Below, one piece after another: positions 41,009-49,709 of a stretch of DNA of 64,000 nt. Numbering within the stretch: the first letter of the stretch is position 1; each line of letters opens with the position of its first letter. Under the pieces are notes generated by a model, which had not been told where the DNA came from, searched no databases, and saw only the letters and a list, made by a program, of their open reading frames with translations. Location: the NCBI GenBank assembly GCA_028339975.1, contig JAOLDG010000003.1:1-64000 (forward strand), written 5' to 3'. Made by a program: the position numbers and the translations under genes. This DNA is from Hyphomicrobiales bacterium. GTDB lineage: Bacteria > Pseudomonadota > Alphaproteobacteria > MED-G09.

Positions 41009-42349
41009 ATGTCTAGAAAACCGCTCTCAAAGAGAATACTTTTCTATTTTGGTCTTTCAGATATGCCCCTATCTGTCGCAAATGTTCCCTTGGCAGCCTA
41101 TATACCAAACTACTATGGTGCTGATCTTGGTGTAAGCTTGGCTAGCATAGGAGCTGTATGGCTTTTTGCTCGATTATTTGATGCTATAACAGATCCCCTG
41201 GTTGGGTACTTGGGTGATAAGACAGACACTCGTTGGGGAAGAAGAAGGGTTTGGATGATAGCCTCAATTCCATTCTTAATGTTATCTGTCTATAAAATAT
41301 TTTTTCCTGAACTAGGAGTTGATGCAGGGTATCTATTGTTTTGGCTTGTGATTTTTTGGATAGGTTGGACAATGCTTTTTATTCCTTATTATGCATGGGC
41401 AGCTGAGCTTTCACCTGATTATAATGAAAGGACAACAATTGCGGCCTGGAGAATGTTTATTGGCATGGTTGCCAATGTTGCAACAAAAGTACTTCCTGTA
41501 GTTGCTCTTATTCTTTTTTCATACGGGGGAACCAAAGAGGTAGTGGAAATGATTGGGTGGGGGTTATTATTTTTAATTCCTGTATCTATTTCTTTAACTT
41601 CATACAATGTTCCAGAAAAGAAAGATTATAAGTCAACTAAGGTTCCAATACTCCAGGGTTTAAATATTATGTGGAATAATGGCCCCTTTAAAATGTTGGT
41701 TGCTGCATTCTTTTTTAGCAGTATGGGAACGGCCTTATCAACTGCAGTTGTTTTATTCTACATAAGGGGAGTAACTGGAGAAGAAGAAGCTGGTATTATA
41801 TTCTTACTTTTCTATTATGTTTCAAACCTATGTGGAATACCATTCTGGGCCTGGTTTTCTTCAATAATAGGTAAACATAAGGCTTGGATGTTGGGGCTAA
41901 GTTTTTTTATAATTATGAGTCCTTTTTATATGCTACTAGGACAAGGCGATTTTTATTGGATGCTTCCTATTACAACAACTACAGGTTTTGCAGGAGCAAG
42001 CTTTTACGTAATGCCAAATTCAATGAAAGCAGATGTTATAGATTTAGATACCTTGAATTCAGGTGAGGATAGAGCCGGACAATTTTTTGCTGTTTGGTCT
42101 TTTGCTTCAAAGGTAGCCTTATCTGTCGGACCTTTTTTAGGGCTTATGCTTCTTTCTTTAATTGGCTTTGACTCAACTCCTGGTGCCGTTAATAGCCCTA
42201 ATCAAATTTTAGGATTAAAAGCACTCTTCTCATTTGCGTGCCCTGTCTGCTTTATTATAGTATTACTGATTGTTCGGAAATACCCTATTACAGAGAGTTT
42301 TCAATTGGATATAAGAAAAAAGTTAGAGAAACAAAAACAAAAAAACTAA
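41009..42349 (+). CDS. GPH-family (MelB-like) symporter, copy 1
   Basis: A 446-residue transporter of the glycoside-pentoside-hexuronide:cation symporter group of the MFS, with about twelve hydrophobic segments. The signature loop DAITDPLVGYLGDKTDTRWGRRRVWM (about 52-77) and the second-half SMKADVIDLDTLNSGEDRAGQFFAVWSF are both clear. Despite the family name, members in oligotrophs also sit in aromatic and terpenoid catabolic clusters. It is followed 18 bases later by a close paralogue, and both are co-transcribed with the upstream Rieske oxygenase. Confidence 0.88.
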   Translation: MSRKPLSKRILFYFGLSDMPLSVANVPLAAYIPNYYGADLGVSLASIGAVWLFARLFDAITDPLVGYLGDKTDTRWGRRRVWMIASIPFLMLSVYKIFFPELGVDAGYLLFWLVIFWIGWTMLFIPYYAWAAELSPDYNERTTIAAWRMFIGMVANVATKVLPVVALILFSYGGTKEVVEMIGWGLLFLIPVSISLTSYNVPEKKDYKSTKVPILQGLNIMWNNGPFKMLVAAFFFSSMGTALSTAVVLFYIRGVTGEEEAGIIFLLFYYVSNLCGIPFWAWFSSIIGKHKAWMLGLSFFIIMSPFYMLLGQGDFYWMLPITTTTGFAGASFYVMPNSMKADVIDLDTLNSGEDRAGQFFAVWSFASKVALSVGPFLGLMLLSLIGFDSTPGAVNSPNQILGLKALFSFACPVCFIIVLLIVRKYPITESFQLDIRKKLEKQKQKN

Positions 42350-42367
42350 CTTAAAGAAAGGGTATTT

Positions 42368-43708
42368 ATGAAAGATAATAAATTAACAAAAAGAAAGCTT
42401 TTCTTTTATGGTCTTTCTGAAATGCCAATTTCAATAGCCGGACTTCCACTCTTAACATACCTACCTAACTATTATGGATCTGATGTAGGTATAAGTCTAG
42501 CAGCCATAGGAATGATATGGCTTGCAGCAAGGATATTTGACGCGTTTACTGATCCATTGATTGGCTATTTGGGTGATAGAACAAATACTCGTTGGGGAAG
42601 ACGAAGAGTTTGGATGGTTGCTTCAATACCTATTTTAATTCCTGCAGTTTATTTTTTATTTTTTCCAAATGAAGAAACTGTTACGGCACTGTATTTATTT
42701 TTTTGGCTAGCTATGTTTTGGCTAGGCTGGACTATGCTTTTAATTCCTTACTATGCATGGGCGGCAGAGCTTTCACCAGACTATAATGAAAGAACAACAA
42801 TAACAGCATGGCGTACCTTTATAGGGATGGTTGGCAATGTCTTGAGTAAGTTAATCCCAACTCTTGCGCTAGTCCTTTTTGCATATGGCGGCACAAGAGA
42901 GGTTGTTCAAATGATTGGTTTTGCTATGTTAATTCTTATACCAATTACAATACTTTTAACTGTTTTTAATGTTGAGGAAAGCAAAGATTACACACCTCCC
43001 AGACTATCTGTTTTTGAGGGACTTAAAGTTATGTGGAAAAATGGTCCCTTTCGAAGATTAGCATTGGCATTTTTTCTTCACATTACCGGTGTTTCAATAA
43101 CAAGTGCTACTTTTATTTTTTTTATCAGGGGTGTTATTCAGGAAGAAAAAGCTGGAATAGCTCTTTTGCTATCATATTATATAATCACTCTTTGCGCGAT
43201 ACCAGTTTGGGTGATTATTAGTAAAAAAATTGGAAAACATCGAGCATGGATTTTTGGTCTATTGTGTTTTGTTATTACAAATCCATTTTATATGCTCCTG
43301 GGACCTGGCGATATCTATTGGATGATGCTTGGGTTAACAATTACTGGATTTGGAGGCGCAACTAGTTATGTTATACCTCCATCAATGAAAGCTGATGTTA
43401 TTGATTTAGACAAATTAAATTCTGGTGAAGACAGGGCTGGATCATTTTTTGCAGTCTGGTCTTTTATTACTAAAATTTCTTATTCATTTGGACCATGGTT
43501 TGCATTTATGATGCTATCATATATTGGATTTGACCCAAGCCCAGGAGTTGTTAATGAAGGAAATAATGTCTTTGGGTTAAAAGTCGTATATTCCTTTAGT
43601 GCAACTATATTCTTTATTGCAACTATTGCAGTTCTTTATAATTATCCATTAACTAAAGAAAAACATGACGAGCTAAGAGAGCAATTAAAAAATAAGGTTA
43701 AGGTTTAA
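42368..43708 (+). CDS. GPH-family (MelB-like) symporter, copy 2
   Basis: A second 446-residue GPH symporter, clearly a tandem duplicate of the preceding gene: DAFTDPLIGYLGDRTNTRWGRRRVWM and SMKADVIDLDKLNSGEDRAGSFFAVWSF correspond position by position. It may have diverged in substrate or act as a heteromeric or back-up transporter. It is preceded by AAAGG. It ends two bases before the stop of the convergent SnoaL-like gene, with no room for a separate terminator. Confidence 0.88.
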   Translation: MKDNKLTKRKLFFYGLSEMPISIAGLPLLTYLPNYYGSDVGISLAAIGMIWLAARIFDAFTDPLIGYLGDRTNTRWGRRRVWMVASIPILIPAVYFLFFPNEETVTALYLFFWLAMFWLGWTMLLIPYYAWAAELSPDYNERTTITAWRTFIGMVGNVLSKLIPTLALVLFAYGGTREVVQMIGFAMLILIPITILLTVFNVEESKDYTPPRLSVFEGLKVMWKNGPFRRLALAFFLHITGVSITSATFIFFIRGVIQEEKAGIALLLSYYIITLCAIPVWVIISKKIGKHRAWIFGLLCFVITNPFYMLLGPGDIYWMMLGLTITGFGGATSYVIPPSMKADVIDLDKLNSGEDRAGSFFAVWSFITKISYSFGPWFAFMMLSYIGFDPSPGVVNEGNNVFGLKVVYSFSATIFFIATIAVLYNYPLTKEKHDELREQLKNKVKV

Positions 43709-43710
43709 TA

Positions 43711-44229
43711 TTAAGGCCGGAACATTTTATCTCTTTTATATACTGCATCATCTTGGCGCTTACCTCTATGGCACTCAGAGTCATCGAAATAAGAATCATT
43801 TGTTGGTTCAGTTTTTGACCAATCATTGACCTCTGATCTATAAGAAATCTTCCATACTCCTTTTCTTCTTTCGTAGCGGTCAAGATATCTACCAGCTATA
43901 ATTACATCGGTGTTGATACCATCAACTATAGTTTTATGGTAAGCATTAAAATATATTTCACCAAATGCCATATCTTCATTTTCATCAAACTCAATTAATG
44001 AATTTCCAATCATGTGATGATTTGCAATATGCTCTTTAAGCGCATCCATGCAAAAACCAGAAAATGTATCAGGATCAGTTTTAACAAAACCATAGTCGCA
44101 ATAAGCATCCTCATGGAAGACTGATTTTAAAAGTGGCCTATCTAGTCGATCAAGACCTCTCATGTACTTGCAAACTAAATCATAAATTTCTGATTTTGCT
44201 ATATGGCGTTCTAATTTTTTATTATCCAA
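43711..44229 (-). CDS. SnoaL/NTF2-like protein (copy 1)
   Basis: A 172-residue protein of the SnoaL_4 type within the NTF2-like fold. Seen: AKSEIYDLVCKYMRGLDRLDRPLLKSVFHEDAYCDYG, ANHHMIGNSLIEF, and AGRYLDRYERRKGVWKISYRSEVNDW. NTF2-fold proteins include ring-hydroxylating dioxygenase beta subunits, but this one matches the free-standing SnoaL-like enzymes better. The start is TTG at 44229 with AGGAG six bases upstream and no nearby in-frame ATG. It follows the Rieske copy 3 gene by three bases, so a functional partnership is likely. Confidence 0.82.
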   Translation of the reverse strand: MDNKKLERHIAKSEIYDLVCKYMRGLDRLDRPLLKSVFHEDAYCDYGFVKTDPDTFSGFCMDALKEHIANHHMIGNSLIEFDENEDMAFGEIYFNAYHKTIVDGINTDVIIAGRYLDRYERRKGVWKISYRSEVNDWSKTEPTNDSYFDDSECHRGKRQDDAVYKRDKMFRP

Positions 44230-44232
44230 TTT

Positions 44233-45585
44233 TTACTCCTCAAAATATGATTCAATCATCTCATGAAAACGATGGACCCTTTTTTCTTGGCCAGCGTAAT
44301 ATGCTCCATTAAAACCCCTTGACCGCAATCCAAATTTTTGAAAAACGAAAACTACTGCATCTTGATCAATTGTTTGTCCAAGACTCTTCTCTCCATGATC
44401 AAATACATCAGGAAAGTCTGCAAATTTTCCTCTCTCATGAATTCCAACAGTGCTTCGAATAGGGGCTATTTCATTTTCAGGATTACTTGAATACCACCAG
44501 TTATCAAAAATACATTTTTCAGGATCCGTTGCGTGTGGTCTCGCTCTTAAAAAATGAAATCCATCAGCCCACAATGAAACAGCAAAATTTGGAAAAAGAG
44601 TATAGTGAAATGCATCTGTTAACTGTTCATCGCGTAATTTTTCATAATGAGTATATCCTCTTTCAGGTCCTAATTTTCTTTTAGCATTTTGAATTGCTTC
44701 CCTAGTATCAAACCCTCTTCCTGAATATTCTTCTGGATTAAGATTCCAATCACTCATTACAGATGCTAGTGGGTCTTCAATTATACCATTATCCTCAAAT
44801 GACCCTGCAGGTCCATAACCAGCTTTCATAATCATTCTGTTGTGCCCTTCTGTTGCAAGATCAAACTGAGTATTGCGATAACTTGTATCAACCCCGCTAG
44901 GCATTCTCTTTTTTGTTACTGCTTTTTCTGGGGCATGAACGGTATTTAGGTGATAAGATTCATTAAAATTATCTAATACGATCTTCCAATTACATGGCAT
45001 ATTTACTGTTTGCGCTACATATCTTTTCCACTTATGAATTTCATAAGCCTCCCAGTCCTCCCATACAGGTCCGAGCCATTCTTTTAATGTACAGGCATTC
45101 TTATCCATATTAATCCAAATAAAACCTGCAAATGTTTCTGTTTTTACTTCCTCTAGAGTTAAATTATCGCAAGGATTTCCTTGAGGAAAGTCCTCAGCAT
45201 CTTGAGCCTCGATAAGTTTCCCATCTTTTCTCCATTTCCAACCATGATAAGGACATTTAAATGTTTCGGCGGTTCCCTGCTCATTAAATGTCAGCCTTGC
45301 ACCTCTATGTTGACAAACATTGTAAAATGATTTTATGGAACCGTCGTCTTGTCGTATCATCAAGAAGCTTTCTTTTCCAAATTCTTCCATTTGATAATCA
45401 CCTGGATTAGGTACCTCTTCCTCTCGTCCAAGCAATAGCCAAACTTTCGGCCACATATACTGCCATTCCTTATTCATAAATTCCTGAGAGTTGTATCGAC
45501 TTCCATCTACAGGAGTATTGCTAAGGTTTTGCTGCTTCCATTTTTCGGCGTTTCTTTTTTTCCAATCAATATCTGTAATATTCAT
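44233..45585 (-). CDS. Rieske non-haem iron oxygenase, alpha subunit (copy 3)
   Basis: A terminal oxygenase of 450 residues. Rieske ligands Cys91-x-His93 (NVCQHRG) and Cys111-x-x-His114 (CPYHGW); catalytic histidines His212 and His217 in DNFNESYHLNTVH; the C-terminal DQDAVVFVFQKFGLRSRGF is present. The frame is open to 45690, but that would overlap the preceding gene; the ATG at 45585 has AAAGGA upstream and a family-like N terminus. It is in an SDR - enoyl-CoA hydratase - Rieske - SnoaL operon, which suggests it works on an intermediate shared with the CoA-linked steps. Confidence 0.9.
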   Translation of the reverse strand: MNITDIDWKKRNAEKWKQQNLSNTPVDGSRYNSQEFMNKEWQYMWPKVWLLLGREEEVPNPGDYQMEEFGKESFLMIRQDDGSIKSFYNVCQHRGARLTFNEQGTAETFKCPYHGWKWRKDGKLIEAQDAEDFPQGNPCDNLTLEEVKTETFAGFIWINMDKNACTLKEWLGPVWEDWEAYEIHKWKRYVAQTVNMPCNWKIVLDNFNESYHLNTVHAPEKAVTKKRMPSGVDTSYRNTQFDLATEGHNRMIMKAGYGPAGSFEDNGIIEDPLASVMSDWNLNPEEYSGRGFDTREAIQNAKRKLGPERGYTHYEKLRDEQLTDAFHYTLFPNFAVSLWADGFHFLRARPHATDPEKCIFDNWWYSSNPENEIAPIRSTVGIHERGKFADFPDVFDHGEKSLGQTIDQDAVVFVFQKFGLRSRGFNGAYYAGQEKRVHRFHEMIESYFEE

Positions 45586-45610
45586 TTTAAATCCTTTATT
45601 ATTAAAACAA

Positions 45611-46402
45611 TCATTTGCCTTTGAATTTTGGAGTTCTTTTTTCTTCTGAAGCCGCAATAGCCTCTGCATGATCTTCACTTGTTCTGGCAAACGCCATATG
45701 GGATGAAATTAAATCTAAACTTGTATTTAAGTCCATATTTACGTTTTGATATATAAGCCTTTTAATTACTTTTACTGGAATTGGCGCTTGACTAAGAACA
45801 TTACTTACCCATTCTCTTGTTTTTTCCATTAACTCATCTTCAGAAAAAACTTTATTAATAAGACCAATTCTTAAGGCTTCCTCAGCATCTATCACATCAG
45901 TCGACCAAAAAAGTTCTAATGCTTTGGAGGTTCCTACTATTCGAGGAAGAAAATAAGTTCCTCCATTGCCCGGGACTAAACCAAATGCAGCATAAGAGGC
46001 TCTAAATATAGCACTCTTTGCAGCAAAACGAATATCACAATGAAGACTCATATCCATACCTGCGCCTGTAGCCATTCCATTAACAGCAGCCACTATAGGC
46101 TTTTCTATTAATGCGGTTCTTTTCGCGATGCGCTGAAAATGATCCCAAAAGTGATCCTTTGTCTCGAGAGGATCTATTTTATTATTTGCTCCAAGATTTG
46201 CTTTATCTCCTCCGGCACAAAAGGCCTCCCCGGCACCAGTTAATATAATGGCTGAAATTTCTGGATTGTCTCTGCACTCATCCAAGATTTCTACCCATTC
46301 ATTCACCATAGTTGAATTAATTGCATTTTTTCTTTCTGGTCTATTTAGTGTAATCGTCCCAATCTTATCTTGAATATCTAAAAGTATTGTTTTGTCTAAC
46401 AT
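45611..46402 (-). CDS. Enoyl-CoA hydratase/isomerase (crotonase) family protein
   Basis: A 263-residue crotonase-fold enzyme. Seen: GTITLNRPERKNAINSTMVNEW, GAGEAFCAGGDKANLG (first oxyanion-hole segment), AAVNGMATGAGMDMSLHCDIRF and GLVPGNGGTYFLPRIVG. The first catalytic Glu of true hydratases seems replaced, since the sequence there reads SYAAFGLVPG; the second (KALELF) may be kept. It might therefore be an isomerase, hydrolase or ring-cleaving crotonase rather than a hydratase. GGGA precedes the ATG. Confidence 0.85.
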   Translation of the reverse strand: MLDKTILLDIQDKIGTITLNRPERKNAINSTMVNEWVEILDECRDNPEISAIILTGAGEAFCAGGDKANLGANNKIDPLETKDHFWDHFQRIAKRTALIEKPIVAAVNGMATGAGMDMSLHCDIRFAAKSAIFRASYAAFGLVPGNGGTYFLPRIVGTSKALELFWSTDVIDAEEALRIGLINKVFSEDELMEKTREWVSNVLSQAPIPVKVIKRLIYQNVNMDLNTSLDLISSHMAFARTSEDHAEAIAASEEKRTPKFKGK

Positions 46403-46413
46403 AATTTTTATCC

Positions 46414-47202
46414 CTAAAATGTTGTATTATCGATACCACCGTCAATCACTAAACTTTGACCAATGATATACGTTGCTTGTTCACTACAAAACATTGCTAC
46501 AAAATCTCCAAAATCCTGTGAGGTGCCAAATTTTCTAGCTGGTATCCGCCACTTTTTTGCGAACTCAAAAATTTCCTCATCATATGTGGTACCATTTTCT
46601 TCAGCGAGCTTCAAATATCTTTCCCCTGTTGCAGCTGTATGATGCATTCCAGGCAAAATATTATTTATTGCAACATTATGCCTTGCAACTTTTTTAGAAA
46701 CTGCGACAGAATAATTTACTAATGCTGCCCTTGGACCACCTGACAAAATTCTTACTTCAGCAGGTGTTTTTGCAGCACCAGTTCCAATATTAACAATTCT
46801 TCCCCATTTTCTCTTTACCATACCTGGAATTAATTCTTTCATAAATGAAACTGGGCTAAGAAGGGATACCTCTAGAGTTTCCCTCCAGTCATCTGGAGAG
46901 ATACTCTCATAGTCAGGGGTATGCATTGGAGGCGAAGATGTTCCAACTAAAATATCTGGGTTAGGACATGCTTTTATTATTTTTTCCCTTCCTTCATCAG
47001 TACTGTGGTCGGTAGCTACTGCAACAACATTTACACCAGTTTCTTTTCTTATTTCTTCACAAGTATTTTCAAGCCTCTCCTCTCCTCGAGATGATATGAC
47101 TAGGTCAACACCTTCTCTGGCAAGGGCTATGGCACTTCCTTTACCCATTCCAGCGCTCCCACCATTTATGATTGCTTTTTTACCCTTAATACCCAAGTCC
47201 AT
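46414..47202 (-). CDS. SDR-fold protein with non-canonical active site
   Basis: A 262-residue SDR-like protein. The cofactor region is normal (NGGSAGMGKGSA, VISSRGEERL), but NNAG is replaced by a VGTSSPP sequence. The position of the Tyr-x-x-x-Lys motif reads LSGGPRAAL, so Tyr and Lys appear replaced by Ser and Arg. The C-terminal SEQATYIIGQSLVIDGG is typical. Some SDR subgroups annotated as oxoacyl reductases share an S-x-x-x-R arrangement. It leads the minus-strand operon; a GGGGA ribosome site precedes its ATG. Confidence 0.83.
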   Translation of the reverse strand: MDLGIKGKKAIINGGSAGMGKGSAIALAREGVDLVISSRGEERLENTCEEIRKETGVNVVAVATDHSTDEGREKIIKACPNPDILVGTSSPPMHTPDYESISPDDWRETLEVSLLSPVSFMKELIPGMVKRKWGRIVNIGTGAAKTPAEVRILSGGPRAALVNYSVAVSKKVARHNVAINNILPGMHHTAATGERYLKLAEENGTTYDEEIFEFAKKWRIPARKFGTSQDFGDFVAMFCSEQATYIIGQSLVIDGGIDNTTF

Positions 47203-47393
47203 ATAATTTTCCCCATTAAAATTAAAATTCAGATTTCGAATTTAAATATATTATTAAAAAATTCAAAATAAATAAATATTTTTCTAAAGATGCATGCTCA
47301 ATAATCAATAACAATCTACTTTAAAATAGATTTTTGTTTTTTATTTAGCTTTGTTTAGTTGAAAAGAAAATAATTTTTAAATAAGATTTTATT
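47203..47393. promoter_or_regulatory. Divergent spacer with inverted repeat
   Basis: This very AT-rich spacer lies between the SDR-led operon and the putative regulator gene and should hold both promoters. An inverted repeat AATCTA (47313-47318) / TAGATT (47327-47332) with an 8-base loop precedes a T-rich run. Read forward it looks like a weak attenuator or an operator. No clear -35/-10 pair stands out. Confidence 0.4.
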
Positions 47394-47990
47394 ATGACTA
47401 AAAATATAACCGACAATATAATTGGGTGGGGAAGTTTATCACTACAGAATAGATGTAAAATTTTAGAAAGTCTTACTAATATCTATGTAGGTTATCAGAG
47501 TATAGCTCTAGGTAGTGCAGACCTGTTAAAAACCTCTGATAAAAATAAAATTGGAGCCCCTATTAAGGCTCACGACTCTATTAGCACAATGATTAAAGTA
47601 AAGATTGTTTCACACATAGAAACAGATTGTATATGGACAACAATGAATTCGATAATTTACCATATTCGGTCAAAAGGAGGAAGGTATTCAAATGTTAGTC
47701 GAGACACTATTAACAGAAGGATAAATAAATTAATTTCTGAGAAAGTTATTAAGAAAATAAGTACAAATGATATCAATGAAAAAGAACTATCAAAAATAAG
47801 CCACAATAGAACTTTTAATTTTGTATATGCAGCTAATGATGAATATATAAATGTATTAAAAAATTTAAAAAATTATCCTCCTGCTCCTTTAGATGATTTT
47901 ATAAATCACGTAACAGATTTTATTTCTAATCTCCCAGAGGAAAAGAGAAATGAGATCCAAAAAAAAATATCAGAAAATATTATTAATTAA
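47394..47990 (+). CDS. Putative winged-helix regulator of the island
   Basis: A 198-residue protein that I do not recognise as a whole. Residues about 84-124 (MNSIIYHIRSKGGRYSNVSRDTI followed by NRRINKLISEKVIKKI) look like a winged helix-turn-helix: a recognition-type helix with conserved Ser/Thr and Arg, then a wing. The N-terminal 80 residues contain no obvious ligand domain, and the C-terminal tail is helical and charged. It stands alone between two divergent catabolic operons. A MarR-like or novel regulator is my inference. The ribosome site is weak. Confidence 0.5.
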   Translation: MTKNITDNIIGWGSLSLQNRCKILESLTNIYVGYQSIALGSADLLKTSDKNKIGAPIKAHDSISTMIKVKIVSHIETDCIWTTMNSIIYHIRSKGGRYSNVSRDTINRRINKLISEKVIKKISTNDINEKELSKISHNRTFNFVYAANDEYINVLKNLKNYPPAPLDDFINHVTDFISNLPEEKRNEIQKKISENIIN

Positions 47991-48068
47991 AAACTTTTAC
48001 CTTCACACCTCCTTTTTTATCTAGATAAAATATAATATATTCATTAATGTCGGTGAAGGAGATGACCC

Positions 48069-49709
48069 ATGGATAAAGAATATGACGTTGTAATTTTAGG
48101 TTCAGGCGCAAGTGGAATGATGTCCGCAATAACAGCTCATGAGAATGGATCTTCTGTAGGGCTTTTTGAAAAGCAATCATTAGTAGGGGGAACTGCTGGC
48201 GTTTCAGGTGGTATTATATGGGCCCCTATGAATAGCCAAATGAAGGCAAATGGTATTGAAGATGACAGAAATAAAGCGATTGATTATTTCATGTCTCTAT
48301 CGCATGGCGATATTAATCTAAATTTATTAGAAGCATTTATTGATAACTGTTCTGAGGCACTTGATTTTCTTGAGAGTAAAACAGATGCCAAATTCTCAAT
48401 CCTTGAAGGGTATCCTGATTATTATCTTGATCGTCCAGGCGCAATAAAGGGCGGTGGTAGAGCCTTAGATAATAATTTATTTGATTATTCAATTTTAGGC
48501 GATTGGGCAAATAAAATTCGTAATAATGGTTCTCCGCTTCCAATGACGCTTGGTGAAACACCTTTGGGTGGTGGTACAGGCATAGTTCCTGAGGATATTA
48601 TGTCGGAACGTATTTCAAAGGACTCAAGAGGTTTTGGGCAAGCATTAGTCGGAGCACTTTTAAAAGGCTGTCTAGATAGGGATATAGAGCCACAATTAAA
48701 TGTAAAAACTAAAAGATTAATTAAAGAAGGAAACAGAATAACAGGAATTGAAATAGAGATTAATAATAAGGTTGAAACAATAAATGCTCGTCGAGGTGTA
48801 ATTATAGCCACTGGAGGTTTTGAGTGGAATAAAGAACTTGTTAGCACTTTTTTAAGGGGCCCTTTAAATGCCCCTGCTTCACCACCCGGTAACGATGGTG
48901 ATGGATTAATTCTTGCTCAGGAAGCTGGAGCAGCTTTGGGAAACATGACAAGTGCTTGGTGGTCTCCAGTACTCTCAATCCCTAATGACGAGTGGCAAGA
49001 GGGTGGTCAAATGTCATCGCCACTTTTAATTGAAAGAACTCTTCCTCATTCAATAATGGTTAACAAGGAAGGTAAAAGATTTTGTAATGAAGCAACTAAT
49101 TATTCTGCTTTAGCAGGAGCATTTCATTTTTTTGATCCGAATCAATATGGATATCCAAATTTACCAGCTTGGATAATTTTTGATTCTAATTTTAAAGATA
49201 AATATCCCTTTTCAACTATCATGCCTGGAGTAGATGCGCCAAATTGGATGGATAGTGCCGATACACTTAATCAATTAGCTGAAAAGATAGATATCAATTT
49301 CAATAATCTTACTAAAACTATTGATAATTTTAATAATTATGTTGATGAAGGAAATGATAGAGAATTTTCAAGAGGCGAGAGTGAGTATGATTCTTTTTAT
49401 GGTGATAGATCTCAAGAAGGTGTGTTTTCGACATTAGGAAAACTAAATAAGGCACCTTATTATGCTGTTGAAATCAATATCGGGGCATTAGGCACAAATG
49501 GAGGTGCAAGCACAGATTCATCTGGAAGAGTTTTATCTGCTTCCGGAGAGATTATCCAAGGTCTTTATACCGTTGGTAATGCTATGGCAGGCAGTACCGG
49601 CTCTGTTTATGCTGGAGCAGGTGGAACTTTGGGACCTGCATTAACTTATGGTTTTCTTGCAGGGAAGCATGCAGCTGGTAATAATTTTTTTAACTCTGAG
49701 AAAAAATAG
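48069..49709 (+). CDS. FAD-dependent oxidoreductase, 3-ketosteroid dehydrogenase-like
   Basis: A 546-residue flavoprotein of the FAD_binding_2 family that includes 3-ketosteroid delta1-dehydrogenases and fumarate reductases. Seen: VVILGSGASGMMSA, LVGGTAGVSGGIIWAPMN, ATGGFEWN, and the C-terminal LGTNGGASTDSSGRV with GLYTVGNAMAGSTGSVYAGAGGT. The GGT-(S/A)xxSGG-x-IW pattern is that of the ketosteroid dehydrogenase branch. It probably introduces a double bond next to a ketone; a steroid substrate is not shown. Leads an operon with an NmrA-like gene and a P450; GAAGGAG precedes the ATG. Confidence 0.85.
   Translation: MDKEYDVVILGSGASGMMSAITAHENGSSVGLFEKQSLVGGTAGVSGGIIWAPMNSQMKANGIEDDRNKAIDYFMSLSHGDINLNLLEAFIDNCSEALDFLESKTDAKFSILEGYPDYYLDRPGAIKGGGRALDNNLFDYSILGDWANKIRNNGSPLPMTLGETPLGGGTGIVPEDIMSERISKDSRGFGQALVGALLKGCLDRDIEPQLNVKTKRLIKEGNRITGIEIEINNKVETINARRGVIIATGGFEWNKELVSTFLRGPLNAPASPPGNDGDGLILAQEAGAALGNMTSAWWSPVLSIPNDEWQEGGQMSSPLLIERTLPHSIMVNKEGKRFCNEATNYSALAGAFHFFDPNQYGYPNLPAWIIFDSNFKDKYPFSTIMPGVDAPNWMDSADTLNQLAEKIDINFNNLTKTIDNFNNYVDEGNDREFSRGESEYDSFYGDRSQEGVFSTLGKLNKAPYYAVEINIGALGTNGGASTDSSGRVLSASGEIIQGLYTVGNAMAGSTGSVYAGAGGTLGPALTYGFLAGKHAAGNNFFNSEKK

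Noticed and set aside
43711-44229. Calling the SnoaL-like protein a Rieske dioxygenase beta subunit
   Set aside because: Fold and size agree, but the visible motifs match SnoaL_4 proteins better; kept only as a hypothesis.
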